Source of the DNA: Candidatus Poseidoniales archaeon
GTDB lineage: Archaea > Thermoplasmatota > Poseidoniia > Poseidoniales > Thalassarchaeaceae
Length of the DNA stretch: 33,664 nucleotides
Reading direction: 5' to 3'
Assembly (NCBI GenBank): GCA_012959435.1
Contig: DUDF01000038.1
Span: 1 to 33,664 of the forward strand
Part shown: positions 25,078 to 33,664 of the stretch, piece by piece
How positions within the stretch are numbered: position 1 is the stretch's first letter
How the letters are laid out: every line of letters begins with the position of its first letter
The notes under the pieces: generated by a model
The model's database searches: none
Seen by the model: only the letters and a program-made list of their open reading frames with translations
What the model was told of the DNA's origin: nothing
Program-made: the position numbers and the translations under genes

Positions 25078-25467
25078 ATGCAATTTGACCCATTAAATGA
25101 CGCGTTTGTCAGCATTTTTAATGCTGAACAATCCGGACACTACGAAGTTACAGTAAAACCAGCTAGCAATCTGCTAGGTAGTCTACTTGGCATTATGAAA
25201 GAACGTGGCTACATCGGAGAATATGAAAAGATAGAAAATGGCCGCGGTGGCGGTTACCGAATCGAATTAGTCGGTGCAATCAACAAGTGCGGTGTCATCA
25301 AACCCCGCCATGCTGTGAAGTTTGCTGAATTCGATAAGTGGGAGTCAAGATACCTTCCTGCTCAGGATTTTGGTCTTCTATTGATGACTACAAATCAAGG
25401 TGTAATGCACCATTATGATGCTAAGGAGGGTTCAATCGGAGGCCGATTATTGGCCTACGTGTTCTGA
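25078..25467 (+). CDS. rps8: 30S ribosomal protein S8 (uS8)
   Basis: 16S-binding protein of the platform, 129 aa from the ATG at 25078, with GAGGAGG upstream; the longer frame from 25006 overlaps S14 and is rejected. Motifs are DPLNDAFVSIFNAEQSGHYE, NLLGSLLGIMKERGYIGEYE, GAINKCGVIKPRHAVKF and the C-terminal LLMTTNQGVMHHYDAKEGSI. The L6 start follows after 10 nt. Confidence 0.96.
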   Translation: MQFDPLNDAFVSIFNAEQSGHYEVTVKPASNLLGSLLGIMKERGYIGEYEKIENGRGGGYRIELVGAINKCGVIKPRHAVKFAEFDKWESRYLPAQDFGLLLMTTNQGVMHHYDAKEGSIGGRLLAYVF

Positions 25468-25477
25468 GGTGATTATT

Positions 25478-26032
25478 ATGGTAAAATTAGATCAGATTCT
25501 CCATGAAATCACTCTCGTAGAGGGTGTTTCAGCAACCATTGATGAGGATAACTTATCCTTGACTGGCCCTAATGGGACAGTCTCTAGAGTGTTTACCCAT
25601 ATCAAGGTAAACCTCTCATTGGATGGGGGTAATGTCGTTGTTCAATGCGATTTACCAAGACGCAAAGAAAAGGCGATATGTGGGACTTGGAAAGCCCACA
25701 TCAACAACATGGTGACGGGAGTTACGGATGGGTTTGAGTATCGCCTCAAGGCAGTTTACTCTCACTTCCCAATGACCTTAACTGTAAATGGCTCATCATT
25801 TGAAATCAAGAATTTATTCGGCGAAAAAGTTCCACGGGTTTCAGACCTAAAGTGGACACCAACCGAAGTTCAAGTCAAGGTTGAGAACAAGAGCGAAGTC
25901 ATCGTTTCTGGAGTTGATAGAGAGAAGGTTGGTCAAACCGCAGCAATAATTGAGCGTTCATGCAAGATACGCAACCGTGACCGACGAATTTTCCAAGATG
26001 GAGTATACATTGTCTCGAAGGGGGCAAACTGA
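25478..26032 (+). CDS. rpl6: 50S ribosomal protein L6 (uL6)
   Basis: Large-subunit protein near the GTPase centre, 184 aa from the ATG at 25478, with GAGGTGATT upstream. Two homologous domains are seen: an N-terminal part with SLTGPNGTVSRVF and WKAHINNMVTGVTDGFEYRL, and a C-terminal part with the archaeal RSCKIRNRDRRIFQDGVYIV. Length is normal. The intergenic 13 nt contain the L32e Shine-Dalgarno (GAGGAGGTGTGATG). Confidence 0.95.
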   Translation: MVKLDQILHEITLVEGVSATIDEDNLSLTGPNGTVSRVFTHIKVNLSLDGGNVVVQCDLPRRKEKAICGTWKAHINNMVTGVTDGFEYRLKAVYSHFPMTLTVNGSSFEIKNLFGEKVPRVSDLKWTPTEVQVKVENKSEVIVSGVDREKVGQTAAIIERSCKIRNRDRRIFQDGVYIVSKGAN

Positions 26033-26045
26033 GGAGGTGTGATGG

Positions 26046-26702
26046 ATGTCCGAATATAATGACATGAAAGTTGCAGAACTGAAAGAACTGCTAAAGGCAG
26101 CTGGACTACCTGTTTCAGGTAAGAAGGCTGACTTAATTACTAGACTAGAAGAAGGTGCAGGCGATTCAAGTGAAGAAGTTGAAGAAATTGAAGAAGCTGC
26201 AACTGAATCTGTTGATGATGTCTCCGAAGATGCTGATGATGACTTCGATGATTTAGATGAGACGTGGGACGATGAAGAGATGATTCATGTTGCACGCCAG
26301 AAGCCAGAACTTAGTGATGCAACTAGAGAAGCCCTAGCAATCCGTTCAGCACAAGGTAAGAAACAACCAGCATTCCGCCGCCAAGAGTGGTACCGATACA
26401 AGAGGTTGTCTCGAACCGGATGGCGAAAGCCCAAGGGTATGGATAGTAAGCAACGTAAGAACATGAGATGGCGTACTCCAATGGCAAGAGTTGGTTTTGG
26501 TAAGATTGCAGAAGTTCGCGGCCTCCACCCATCAGGGTTTAGTGAAGTCATGGTCCACCGACCAGATGACCTAGACCAGATTGACCCTAAGGTAGAAGCA
26601 GCACGCATAGGCAAGCGAGTAGGAAACCGAAAGCGAGTAGAGATTCACGAGAAGGCCGATGAATTGGGAATTCGAATCTTAAACAGAAGGAGGAATATCT
26701 GA
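26046..26702 (+). CDS. rpl32e: 50S ribosomal protein L32e (eL32) with N-terminal SAP domain
   Basis: 218 aa, well above a simple archaeal L32e of about 130. Residues 1-36 form a SAP-like motif (DMKVAELKELLKAAGLPVSG). An acidic linker runs from about 37 to 80 (VEEIEEAATES, DDDFDDLDETWDDEE). The L32e core starts near 105 with FRRQEWYRYKRLSRTGWRKP, then RVGFGKIAEVRGLHPSGF and the C-terminal GIRILNRRRNI. The SAP part could contact nucleic acid or an assembly factor; function unknown. Order before L19e is standard. Confidence 0.93.
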   Translation: MSEYNDMKVAELKELLKAAGLPVSGKKADLITRLEEGAGDSSEEVEEIEEAATESVDDVSEDADDDFDDLDETWDDEEMIHVARQKPELSDATREALAIRSAQGKKQPAFRRQEWYRYKRLSRTGWRKPKGMDSKQRKNMRWRTPMARVGFGKIAEVRGLHPSGFSEVMVHRPDDLDQIDPKVEAARIGKRVGNRKRVEIHEKADELGIRILNRRRNI

Positions 26703-27178
26703 TGCAGTTGAGTAACCAGAAGCGATTAGCAGCAGAGATCCTTTCAGGACAATTAGGCCAAGAAGTAGGTCTAAACCGAGTTTGGATTAACGATAATTAC
26801 CTCGAGCAAGTAAGTAGTGCCGTACAGAAGGAAGACATTCGCGAATTGATTGAAATGGGCTACATTAAGGCCAAACCAGTCCAGGGAACTAGTCGTGTTC
26901 GGGCCAACAAAAACGCTGCTCAAAGAGCAAAGGGGCGCCGAAAAGGACAAGGCAGGAGAAGTGGAACTGCAAATGCTCGTTACCCACGAAAGAATCGCTG
27001 GATGCGCACTATTCGTTCACAGCGCCGAGTCCTCAAAGAGATGCGAGGAGACGGTACATTAGAAGCGAGCCAATATCGATACTACTATCGCAAGGCAAAA
27101 GGCAATTCTTACCGAAGTATTGCTCACATGAAGACAAATATGAAACTCGAAGGCATCAAAATTGGAGATGATGAATAA
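26702..27178 (+). CDS. rpl19e: 50S ribosomal protein L19e (eL19)
   Basis: Archaeal/eukaryotic large-subunit protein with a long helical tail, 158 aa. Features are LSNQKRLAAEILSGQLGQEV, IREL-IEMGYIKAKPVQGTSR, RAKGRRKGQGRRSGTANARY and the C-terminal YRYYYRKAKGNSYRSIAHMK. Start and stop overlap those of L32e and L18. Confidence 0.95.
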   Translation: MQLSNQKRLAAEILSGQLGQEVGLNRVWINDNYLEQVSSAVQKEDIRELIEMGYIKAKPVQGTSRVRANKNAAQRAKGRRKGQGRRSGTANARYPRKNRWMRTIRSQRRVLKEMRGDGTLEASQYRYYYRKAKGNSYRSIAHMKTNMKLEGIKIGDDE

Positions 27179-27687
27179 TGGCACACGGAAAGAATCAGAG
27201 ACGCAAATATGCTCGCCGTGAACACGGTTTGACGGATTACCGACGCCGACTCAAGTTACTGAGGGGAGGACAACCAAGAGCTGTAGTCCGCGTAACCAAT
27301 ACTCAGGTAATTTGCCAACTCGTTATTTACGAGCCTGATGGTGACAAAGTGATTGCTGCAGCAACTGGTGCAACAATCGTTTCAGATTTCAAGTGGCCAA
27401 AGGGTGCATCTCGGAAATCTGTTCCTGCTTGTTACATTACAGGAATGGCATTAGCAAAGAAAGCAATCGCTGCGGGTCATGAAAACGCAGTTCTAGACAT
27501 TGGTCTAGGTGCTTCAACCAAAGGTAACCGTGTGTTCGCAGCCCTCAAAGGAATGGTGGATGGCGGACTTGAAATTCCACATGGTGAAGATATTTTACCA
27601 GATGACGGCAGAATTGCAGGAAATCATATTTCTGAAAAACTTGCAAAATCTGTTGAAGCTAGTAAAAAGGCAATCAAGGGGGCTTGA
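27178..27687 (+). CDS. rpl18: 50S ribosomal protein L18 (uL18)
   Basis: 5S rRNA-binding protein, 169 aa. Motifs are RRKYARREHGLTDYRRRLKL, RAVVRVTNTQVICQLVIYEP, CYITGMALAKKAIAAGHENA and LDIGLGASTKGNRVFAALKG, followed by GMVDGGLEIPHGEDILPDDG. Typical archaeal length. Four nt separate it from S5. Confidence 0.95.
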   Translation: MAHGKNQRRKYARREHGLTDYRRRLKLLRGGQPRAVVRVTNTQVICQLVIYEPDGDKVIAAATGATIVSDFKWPKGASRKSVPACYITGMALAKKAIAAGHENAVLDIGLGASTKGNRVFAALKGMVDGGLEIPHGEDILPDDGRIAGNHISEKLAKSVEASKKAIKGA

Positions 27688-27691
27688 ATAA

Positions 27692-28468
27692 ATGACAGAT
27701 GAACAACCAGCACCCGATACCGCAGAAGTTGCTCCGGGTCTTGCACTTGCATACACTCCAGAACCAGAAGTTGAACAAGGCCGTCATCGCCGCCGTAAGG
27801 GTGGATATGATGCAATGGCTAATCTTCGCTCTTGGACTCCAAAAACACGCCTAGGACGAATGGTCCGCAATGGTGAAATCACAACTTTTGAGCAAGCAAT
27901 GGATAGTCGATTGCCAATCCGTGAGGTTGAAATTGTTGACGCACTACTCCCGGGATTGGAAGATGAAGTCATCAACGTCAATATGATTCAACGTATGACC
28001 GACAGTGGTCGAAGAGTTCGATTCAATGTCATGGCCGCAGTTGGTAACAACAACGGATATGTTGGTCTTGGCATGGTGAAGGGCAAGGAAGTTGCAGCAA
28101 CAATCCGTAAAGCGATTGACAATGCAAAACTCAACATCATCCCAGTGATGCGTGGTAATGGTTCTTGGGAATCAGGTGGTGGTGCAGGTTCTAGTGTACC
28201 ATTCAAGATTACTGGCAGAACAGGATCTACTAGAGTAACTCTAATCCCGGCACCAGCAGGTAAGGGCTTAGTCATCGGTTCAAAGGGTAAGGTCGTACTT
28301 CGTTTGGCTGGAATTACTGATATCTACTCACGAACCCACGGACAAACCCGAACAACAATCAATTTCGCACGTGCAACTTACAATGCATTACAAAACCTCA
28401 ACAAATCCAAGGTTAGTGCTGACCAGAAAAAGAAATTATTCATGTCAACAGGTAGGGTGAACGAATGA
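27692..28468 (+). CDS. rps5: 30S ribosomal protein S5 (uS5)
   Basis: Small-subunit protein important for decoding accuracy, 258 aa. About 40 N-terminal residues ([20 protein letters not shown] and onward, then [10 protein letters not shown]) extend beyond a usual archaeal S5. The core follows: [60 protein letters not shown], then the [20 protein letters not shown] region. The stop overlaps the L30 start. Confidence 0.95.
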   Translation: MTDEQPAPDTAEVAPGLALAYTPEPEVEQGRHRRRKGGYDAMANLRSWTPKTRLGRMVRNGEITTFEQAMDSRLPIREVEIVDALLPGLEDEVINVNMIQRMTDSGRRVRFNVMAAVGNNNGYVGLGMVKGKEVAATIRKAIDNAKLNIIPVMRGNGSWESGGGAGSSVPFKITGRTGSTRVTLIPAPAGKGLVIGSKGKVVLRLAGITDIYSRTHGQTRTTINFARATYNALQNLNKSKVSADQKKKLFMSTGRVNE

Positions 28469-28935
28469 CTTGGTTAGTAATCAGAGTACGTTCTAACATT
28501 GGTGTTGAGCGTTCAATCAAGCAGACAATGGGCCATCTAAATTTGACTCGTGTCAATCATGCAGTTCTCGTTCCTGAGAATGATGTTTATGCGGGAATGC
28601 TTCAGAAGGCCAAGGATTACGTCACCTGGGGACAGGTTGATGAATCAACTATCACTAATCTCATCACAGAAAGAGGCAGATTGATGGGTGATAAGCCAAT
28701 CACAGATGCTGTAGTGAAAGCAGAGACAGATTTCAAGAATATCAAGGAGTTTGCATCTTCAATAGTTGCAGGTGACTCGTCAACTAAGACAATCGCTGAC
28801 ATGAAGCCAGTGTTCAGACTTCACCCTCCACGAGGAGCAAAAGGATGGGGCGGAATCAAACGCCACTTCACAGTTGGTGGGGCATTAGGATATCGCGGTG
28901 AGGCCATTGTTGACCTTGCTGGGAGAATGATTTGA
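28465..28935 (+). CDS. rpl30: 50S ribosomal protein L30 (uL30)
   Basis: Long archaeal/eukaryotic L7-type form, 156 aa. Signatures are [20 protein letters not shown], the segment [20 protein letters not shown] and the C-terminal [20 protein letters not shown] with [11 protein letters not shown]. Overlaps S5 by 4 nt; L15 follows after 13 nt. Confidence 0.94.
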   Translation: MTWLVIRVRSNIGVERSIKQTMGHLNLTRVNHAVLVPENDVYAGMLQKAKDYVTWGQVDESTITNLITERGRLMGDKPITDAVVKAETDFKNIKEFASSIVAGDSSTKTIADMKPVFRLHPPRGAKGWGGIKRHFTVGGALGYRGEAIVDLAGRMI

Positions 28936-28948
28936 GGAGTTGAAAAGT

Positions 28949-29371
28949 ATGCCATCACGAACAAATAAATTCCGGGGACGTAGCCGTTACCATGGCCGAG
29001 GCAAGAAAGCAGGGCGTGGTGCAGGTAAGAGAGGCGGGCGTGGTAATGCTGGTCTCAACAAGCACAAGGTTATGACTCGAATCAAGTATATGCCAAACCA
29101 TTGGGGAATGCACGGATTCAATCGTGACCCCTCTCTGTTCAAAGTCCATGTCACTGTAAATGTCAGTCAACTTTCTGACATGACCGATGATGATGGGAAC
29201 GTAAACTTAGGTAATTACCACATTGACAAGTTACTTGGTAGTGGCCAAGTGAATCAAGCCATCTCAGTAACTGTTGAGCACGCAAGTGCGAAGGCAGTTG
29301 AGAAGATTGAGGCCGCAGGCGGTTCAGTCACTCTTTCTGGTGATGCTGACAACGAGTGGGAAGAGGAGTGA
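28949..29371 (+). CDS. rpl15: 50S ribosomal protein L15 (uL15)
   Basis: Late-assembling large-subunit protein, 140 aa from the ATG at 28949, preceded by GAGGAGTTGA; a TTG at 28940 is within that Shine-Dalgarno. The glycine- and basic-rich N-terminus (GRSRYHGRGKKAGRGAGKRG) and the HWGMHGFNRDPS-type segment identify the archaeal form. A 55-nt spacer to secY has a run of C and weak Shine-Dalgarno-like GAAGGCGTGAG. Confidence 0.94.
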   Translation: MPSRTNKFRGRSRYHGRGKKAGRGAGKRGGRGNAGLNKHKVMTRIKYMPNHWGMHGFNRDPSLFKVHVTVNVSQLSDMTDDDGNVNLGNYHIDKLLGSGQVNQAISVTVEHASAKAVEKIEAAGGSVTLSGDADNEWEEE

Positions 29372-29426
29372 AACCCCCTCCCCAAGAAGAAACTCTGAAA
29401 TGATGAAATGGAAGGCGTGAGAAAAT

Positions 29427-31346
29427 ATGGCAGTACGTAAGCCCTCTGCATTCGGCATAACAGCCGTATCCGTCATCTACTTTGGTGCTCTATTTTGGTG
29501 GAAGAAGGAAGATCTTCTTGGCGCTGATAGAGATGCTATGGTTTACGCTGCACAAATGATTGCAGTAGCGGTGGCTTATGTTGCATGGGTTCTTTGGGCC
29601 ATTCAGAAAGACCTCCCCGATGGAATCAAGCAAATCAAGTTCATTGGTTCGGCTGCTAAGTTCCTGATGTGGCTTTCCATTATGGCTGGGCTATTCTACT
29701 GGGCATTACAAGATGATAGCCAAGTTGGATTCCTATTCGTTGGAATAGGTTTACTTGGATTAGGTACTGCATTAGCATTAGCCTGTCTTGTTTACACTGG
29801 AGAAGAAAGCAGTCGACTTTACGCTCTCAAGCGTTTCGTAGATGTTTACCCTTCTATCACTAAGCCAGATGGTCACGTTCGCTTCAACCAGAAGTTGATG
29901 ACCACAACAATCGTTCTCATCATTTACTTCATGATGACCAATGTTATGATTTGGGGATTAGCTGACTCCACCATGGATATCTTCTCCTCATTCCGAGCAA
30001 TTATGGCTGGTGCATCTGGTTCAATCATGCACTTGGGGATAGGTCCAATCGTCACAGCATCAATTGTCATGCAGTTGTTCGCTGGTGCAAAAATTATCAA
30101 TCTCGATTTACAAGATTCTGAAGACAAGCAACTGTACCAAGGTGTTCAGAAGATTCTCGTTCTGTTGATGATTCCAGTAGAATCTATCCCGCAAGTGTAC
30201 GGGTTCCTTGACCCTCACGAGAACATCGTTGAGATGTTTGGATTAGGCTGGTCAAACGCACTAATTGTGTTACAACTATTCCTTGGTTCTTACCTTGTAT
30301 TCTTGATGGATGAACTGGTCAGTAAGTGGGGGATTGGGTCTGGTATTTCGCTATTCATTGCCGCTGGTGTGGCACAATCAACTTTCGTTGGTACGCTTTC
30401 ACCGCTACCGGTTTCTGCAGGTGCTTACAGCATGCAAAACCCACCCTCGGGTGTGCTGCCGATGATATTCTATACCTTGCGAACGGCAACTAATTCAGAG
30501 TTAGTTTCGGAGAATGGATTTGAGACGATATTACTTAATCACGCGAATCCGCTGATAGCGTTATTTTCGTCGATTATTGTATTCTTGATTGTGGCCTATG
30601 CCGAATCGAGTAAATTGGAATTGCCGTTGACGCACGGGAAAGTCAGAGGGCATCGCGGAAAATACCCCATTCGTTTGGTATACGCGAGCAACATTCCGGT
30701 CATTTTGATGGCTGCTTTGCTCGCTAACCTCAATATGTTCACATTACTATTCTGGAGCCACCCAGTGCTCTCTACAGTGCCTTTACTAGGTGCTAATGGT
30801 GCTTGGAGTATTGCGCCTTGGCTTGGTTCATACGATGTCGGTTCTACAACTGCTTCAGATGGGTTTGCCTGGTATGCCTCTATGGTAAGCGGCGTACAGT
30901 CCTGGCTGTTACCGCTGTTAGATCAACGAGGTGATGGCTTTGGTCACGAACTGTGGCAGATCATGTTGCACGTATTTGTGTATGTCTTTGTGATGACTAT
31001 GGGGTCAATGGTGTTCGCGAAATTTTGGATTGAAACCACTAACATGTCAGCTAAGGATGTGGCTAAACAAATTGAAAGGACGGGTATGCAGATTCCCGGA
31101 TTCCGGAAAAATCCGGTGGTTTTAGAGCGCATTTTGGAGCGTTATATCCCACCCGTGACCCTGTTTTCTGGGGCTTTCGTCGGGCTGTTAGCTGCAGGTG
31201 CCGATCTACTTGGGACGGTTGGTAATGCGTCTGGAACCGGACTACTGTTGGCCGTAGGTATCATCCTCAGAACGTACGAACAAATCCAGAAAGAGCAAGC
31301 GATGGAAATGCATCCGTTCATGCGAGAGTTCTTCGGCGCAGAGTGA
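29427..31346 (+). CDS. secY: Preprotein translocase subunit SecY with N-terminal membrane extension
   Basis: Channel protein for secretion and membrane insertion. It has 639 aa against roughly 450-490 for most archaeal SecY. The canonical protein begins near residue 136 (FVDVYPSITKPDGHV, TM1 at 156-177) and has the plug region MAGASGSIMHLGIGPIVTAS, WGIGSGISLFIAAGVAQSTF, YAESSKLELPLTHGKVRGHRG (with the RGH-type cytosolic loop) and C-terminal helices. Residues 1-135 add about four more hydrophobic segments (roughly 8-26, 38-58, 77-93, 100-123). Codon choice changes within the gene: from about 30470 NCG codons become frequent. Last gene of the operon. Confidence 0.95.
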   Translation: MAVRKPSAFGITAVSVIYFGALFWWKKEDLLGADRDAMVYAAQMIAVAVAYVAWVLWAIQKDLPDGIKQIKFIGSAAKFLMWLSIMAGLFYWALQDDSQVGFLFVGIGLLGLGTALALACLVYTGEESSRLYALKRFVDVYPSITKPDGHVRFNQKLMTTTIVLIIYFMMTNVMIWGLADSTMDIFSSFRAIMAGASGSIMHLGIGPIVTASIVMQLFAGAKIINLDLQDSEDKQLYQGVQKILVLLMIPVESIPQVYGFLDPHENIVEMFGLGWSNALIVLQLFLGSYLVFLMDELVSKWGIGSGISLFIAAGVAQSTFVGTLSPLPVSAGAYSMQNPPSGVLPMIFYTLRTATNSELVSENGFETILLNHANPLIALFSSIIVFLIVAYAESSKLELPLTHGKVRGHRGKYPIRLVYASNIPVILMAALLANLNMFTLLFWSHPVLSTVPLLGANGAWSIAPWLGSYDVGSTTASDGFAWYASMVSGVQSWLLPLLDQRGDGFGHELWQIMLHVFVYVFVMTMGSMVFAKFWIETTNMSAKDVAKQIERTGMQIPGFRKNPVVLERILERYIPPVTLFSGAFVGLLAAGADLLGTVGNASGTGLLLAVGIILRTYEQIQKEQAMEMHPFMREFFGAE

Positions 31347-31360
31347 TTTTAAAGGCTTGA

Positions 31361-31405
31361 AATCATTTATTGATGATTAGTAAATCACTAGTAAATCAGT
31401 GGTTT
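31361..31405 (+). terminator. Two consecutive hairpins after secY
   Basis: AATCAT (31361-31366) pairs with ATGATT (31373-31378). AAATCACT (31382-31389) pairs with AGTGGTTT (31398-31405) with one G-U. AT-rich sequence follows. AGTAAATCA is repeated directly across the second hairpin. They may end the ribosomal operon transcript, but no clean T-tract follows at once. Confidence 0.4.
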
Positions 31406-31585
31406 CAGTAATAATTAGTTATCATATTTATTGTTAATTTACCCTAATATTTACCTTTAATTTCGAACAATTTAATATTAGTTTTTGGCTACTCCTCCAG
31501 GATACTTATTTTCATCTCATATCAGATTAAAAACGTGGTACTGCTTCGCATTGACGTCATGGTCCAAAACAGGCCTAATGGGTCA
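31406..31585. other. AT-rich non-coding spacer upstream of the rRNA promoter
   Basis: About 180 nt without a credible gene on either strand. The first 90 nt are very AT-rich; AAAAACGTG at 31529-31537 matches the word upstream of the ribosomal operon. It probably contains upstream promoter sequences of the 16S gene and termination of secY mRNA. Confidence 0.6.
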
Positions 31586-31619
31586 GGTTGATATAGGGAC
31601 GGCAGGTCGGCGGGATGCT
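31586..31619 (+). promoter_or_regulatory. rrs: 16S rRNA promoter element shared with the ribosomal operon
   Basis: Aligns without gaps to 16648-16681 with 29 of 34 identities: GGTT, ATATA, GGACGG, then GGTCGGCGGGA and GCT. GATATAGG may serve as TATA box, putting the start near 31615-31620 and leaving a leader of about 255 nt before mature 16S. No other good TATA box is seen nearby. Confidence 0.6.
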
Positions 31620-31692
31620 ACAGCAATGCACGGCGTTGGTGTCTGAGTCCAGCAATGGGCGATGAAGAACACCATCACGCATACGCTGTAGC
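31617..31692 (+). promoter_or_regulatory. Nested stem structure at the start of the 16S leader
   Basis: GCTACAGC (31617-31624) is perfectly complementary to GCTGTAGC (31685-31692). Inside it, GCGTTGGTGT (31633-31642) pairs with ACACCA-TC-ACGC (31669-31680) with a 2-nt bulge, leaving a 26-nt loop. The 18 pairs make a defined domain directly after the likely start site. It may be a processing signal, an antitermination element or a small RNA. Confidence 0.45.
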
Positions 31693-31746
31693 CGAGGTAA
31701 TGCTGCTGCGAGCTTGGCTTGTGGCTAAGAGGTGATACATGTAATG

Positions 31747-31870
31747 ACACACAATGATGTGTGTAAGGAACAAAATAAGGTGCAAAATAACCTTGTCAAA
31801 ACCAATAAGTAACAGTTAGCGAACCATGTCTCCTAGGGATTGAAAAGATTGAAAGTCGGTTTCGGCCGAC
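31747..31870 (+). promoter_or_regulatory. Further hairpins in the 16S leader
   Basis: Three helices precede mature 16S: ACACAC/GTGTGT (31747-31764), AAGGT/ACCTT (31777-31794, beside a direct repeat of CAAAATAA), and GTCGG/CCGAC (31855-31870), which ends about 5 nt before the 16S 5' end. The last could guide 5' processing. By eye I find no long complementarity between leader and trailer of the kind that forms the usual archaeal bulge-helix-bulge processing stem. Confidence 0.35.
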
Positions 31871-31875
31871 ATGAA

Positions 31876-33340
<1,465 letters not shown>

Positions 33341-33357
33341 AAGAACCTCGAAAACGC

Positions 33358-33402
33358 GGAGGGTAGGGTGCTTCGGCACCCTGCCTTCCCAACTTTTTTT
33401 TT
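33358..33402 (+). terminator. Strong hairpin and T-tract terminator of the 16S gene
   Basis: A 14-bp stem (33358-33371 with 33376-33389, two G-U pairs, otherwise complete) closes on a UUCG tetraloop. After CAAC comes a run of nine T (33394-33402). The structure looks like a bacterial intrinsic terminator and separates 16S from the following protein gene. Confidence 0.8.
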
Positions 33403-33487
33403 CAGTCAAATAGTTAATATTTTATTTACACCCCTTTTTTATTTACAACTTTTCGTGTAATCACCTGGGCTGTATTACGGCAATAGA

Positions 33488-33496
33488 TTAATTATT
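33488..33496 (+). promoter_or_regulatory. Putative TATA box of the last gene
   Basis: TTAATTATT lies 21-29 nt before the ATG at 33517 and no Shine-Dalgarno is visible, which fits a leaderless transcript. The rest of 33403-33516 is AT-rich and has no gene. Confidence 0.4.
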
Positions 33497-33516
33497 GAGT
33501 CCATACAGGGTGGGAC

Positions 33517-33664
33517 ATGGACGGAAGTAGGTTTCGAACAGCACTGATAGTAGCCGGATTGTTAGCATTGAGTATGATTTCCACGATACCCACGGTATCA
33601 GCGGAAACAACTGATTCAATTACTTGGGGCGTAGAATATGAATGGGCAAATATGAATGGTGATA
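33517..33664 (+). CDS. Secreted protein, N-terminal fragment cut by the window end
   Basis: Only 49 codons are present. The product starts MDGSRFRTALIVAGLLALSM and has a clear signal peptide: basic start, hydrophobic core to about residue 24, then TVSA-ETTD as a probable cleavage site. The mature part begins TTDSITWGVEYEWANMNGD. Family cannot be told from this fragment; it resembles other surface proteins of this organism only in having a signal peptide. Too short for an ORF cutoff of 60 aa, yet the promoter box and signal peptide support it. Confidence 0.7.
   Translation, partial: MDGSRFRTALIVAGLLALSMISTIPTVSAETTDSITWGVEYEWANMNGD

Noticed and set aside
31640-31740. Possible tRNA or C/D box RNA in the 16S leader
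   Set aside because: No T-arm consensus or cloverleaf; box-like words are in the wrong order and one is imperfect. Kept only as a structured leader.

Overview
The window looks like a chromosomal fragment of a marine planktonic euryarchaeon, most likely Marine Group II (Candidatus Poseidoniales). This is inferred from several things together: a complete archaeal-type ribosomal protein operon (L3 to SecY, including L32e, L19e, S4e, aIF1 and RNase P Rpp29); a thermosome; a Hef/FANCM-type helicase-nuclease; an archaeal 16S rRNA gene with its own terminator and no 23S or 5S behind it, as in Thermoplasmata and MGII; moderately AT-rich coding sequence; and large secreted or membrane-anchored proteins. 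Nothing here is phage or transposon, and no tRNA or CRISPR array was seen.

Layout. 1-5351: a membrane-anchored subtilase with a cytosolic SAP tail, a PLP aminotransferase, a small membrane protein, and on the minus strand an unrecognised multi-spanning membrane protein. 5352-8923: a divergent promoter region with a perfect 8+3+8 palindrome, then a large secreted, membrane-anchored beta-domain protein. 8924-10699: the thermosome gene, with a structured 5' UTR. 10847-13655: a two-gene redox module. Its first protein fuses a [4Fe-4S] ferredoxin, a flavodoxin and an SdhB-like region that has lost every cluster-binding cysteine. Its second is an HdrB/SdhE-like protein in which only the first CCG motif is intact. 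13672-16464 (minus strand): Hef-like helicase/ERCC4 nuclease. 16465-31346: divergent promoter region and the 25-gene translation and secretion operon L3-L4-L23-L2-S19-L22-S3-L29-aIF1-Rpp29-S17-L14-L24-S4e-L5-S14-S8-L6-L32e-L19e-L18-S5-L30-L15-SecY, mostly with overlapping or near-overlapping stop/start codons. 31347-33402: operon-end hairpins, rRNA promoter, structured leader, 16S rRNA and a strong hairpin/T-tract terminator. 33517 to the end: the start of another secreted protein.

Regulation. The ribosomal operon and the 16S gene share a 34-nt ungapped element (29 of 34 positions identical) at their promoters, plus an upstream AAAAACGTG word. This suggests a common control of ribosome synthesis. 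Internal operon genes use Shine-Dalgarno sequences matching the 16S 3' end (GGATCACCTCCT). Several stand-alone genes instead look leaderless, with an AT-rich box about 25 nt before the start codon.

The most unusual content is the redox module at 10847-13655. The shared ribosomal/rRNA promoter element, the mutually exclusive hairpins in the chaperonin leader and the N-terminally extended SecY come next.
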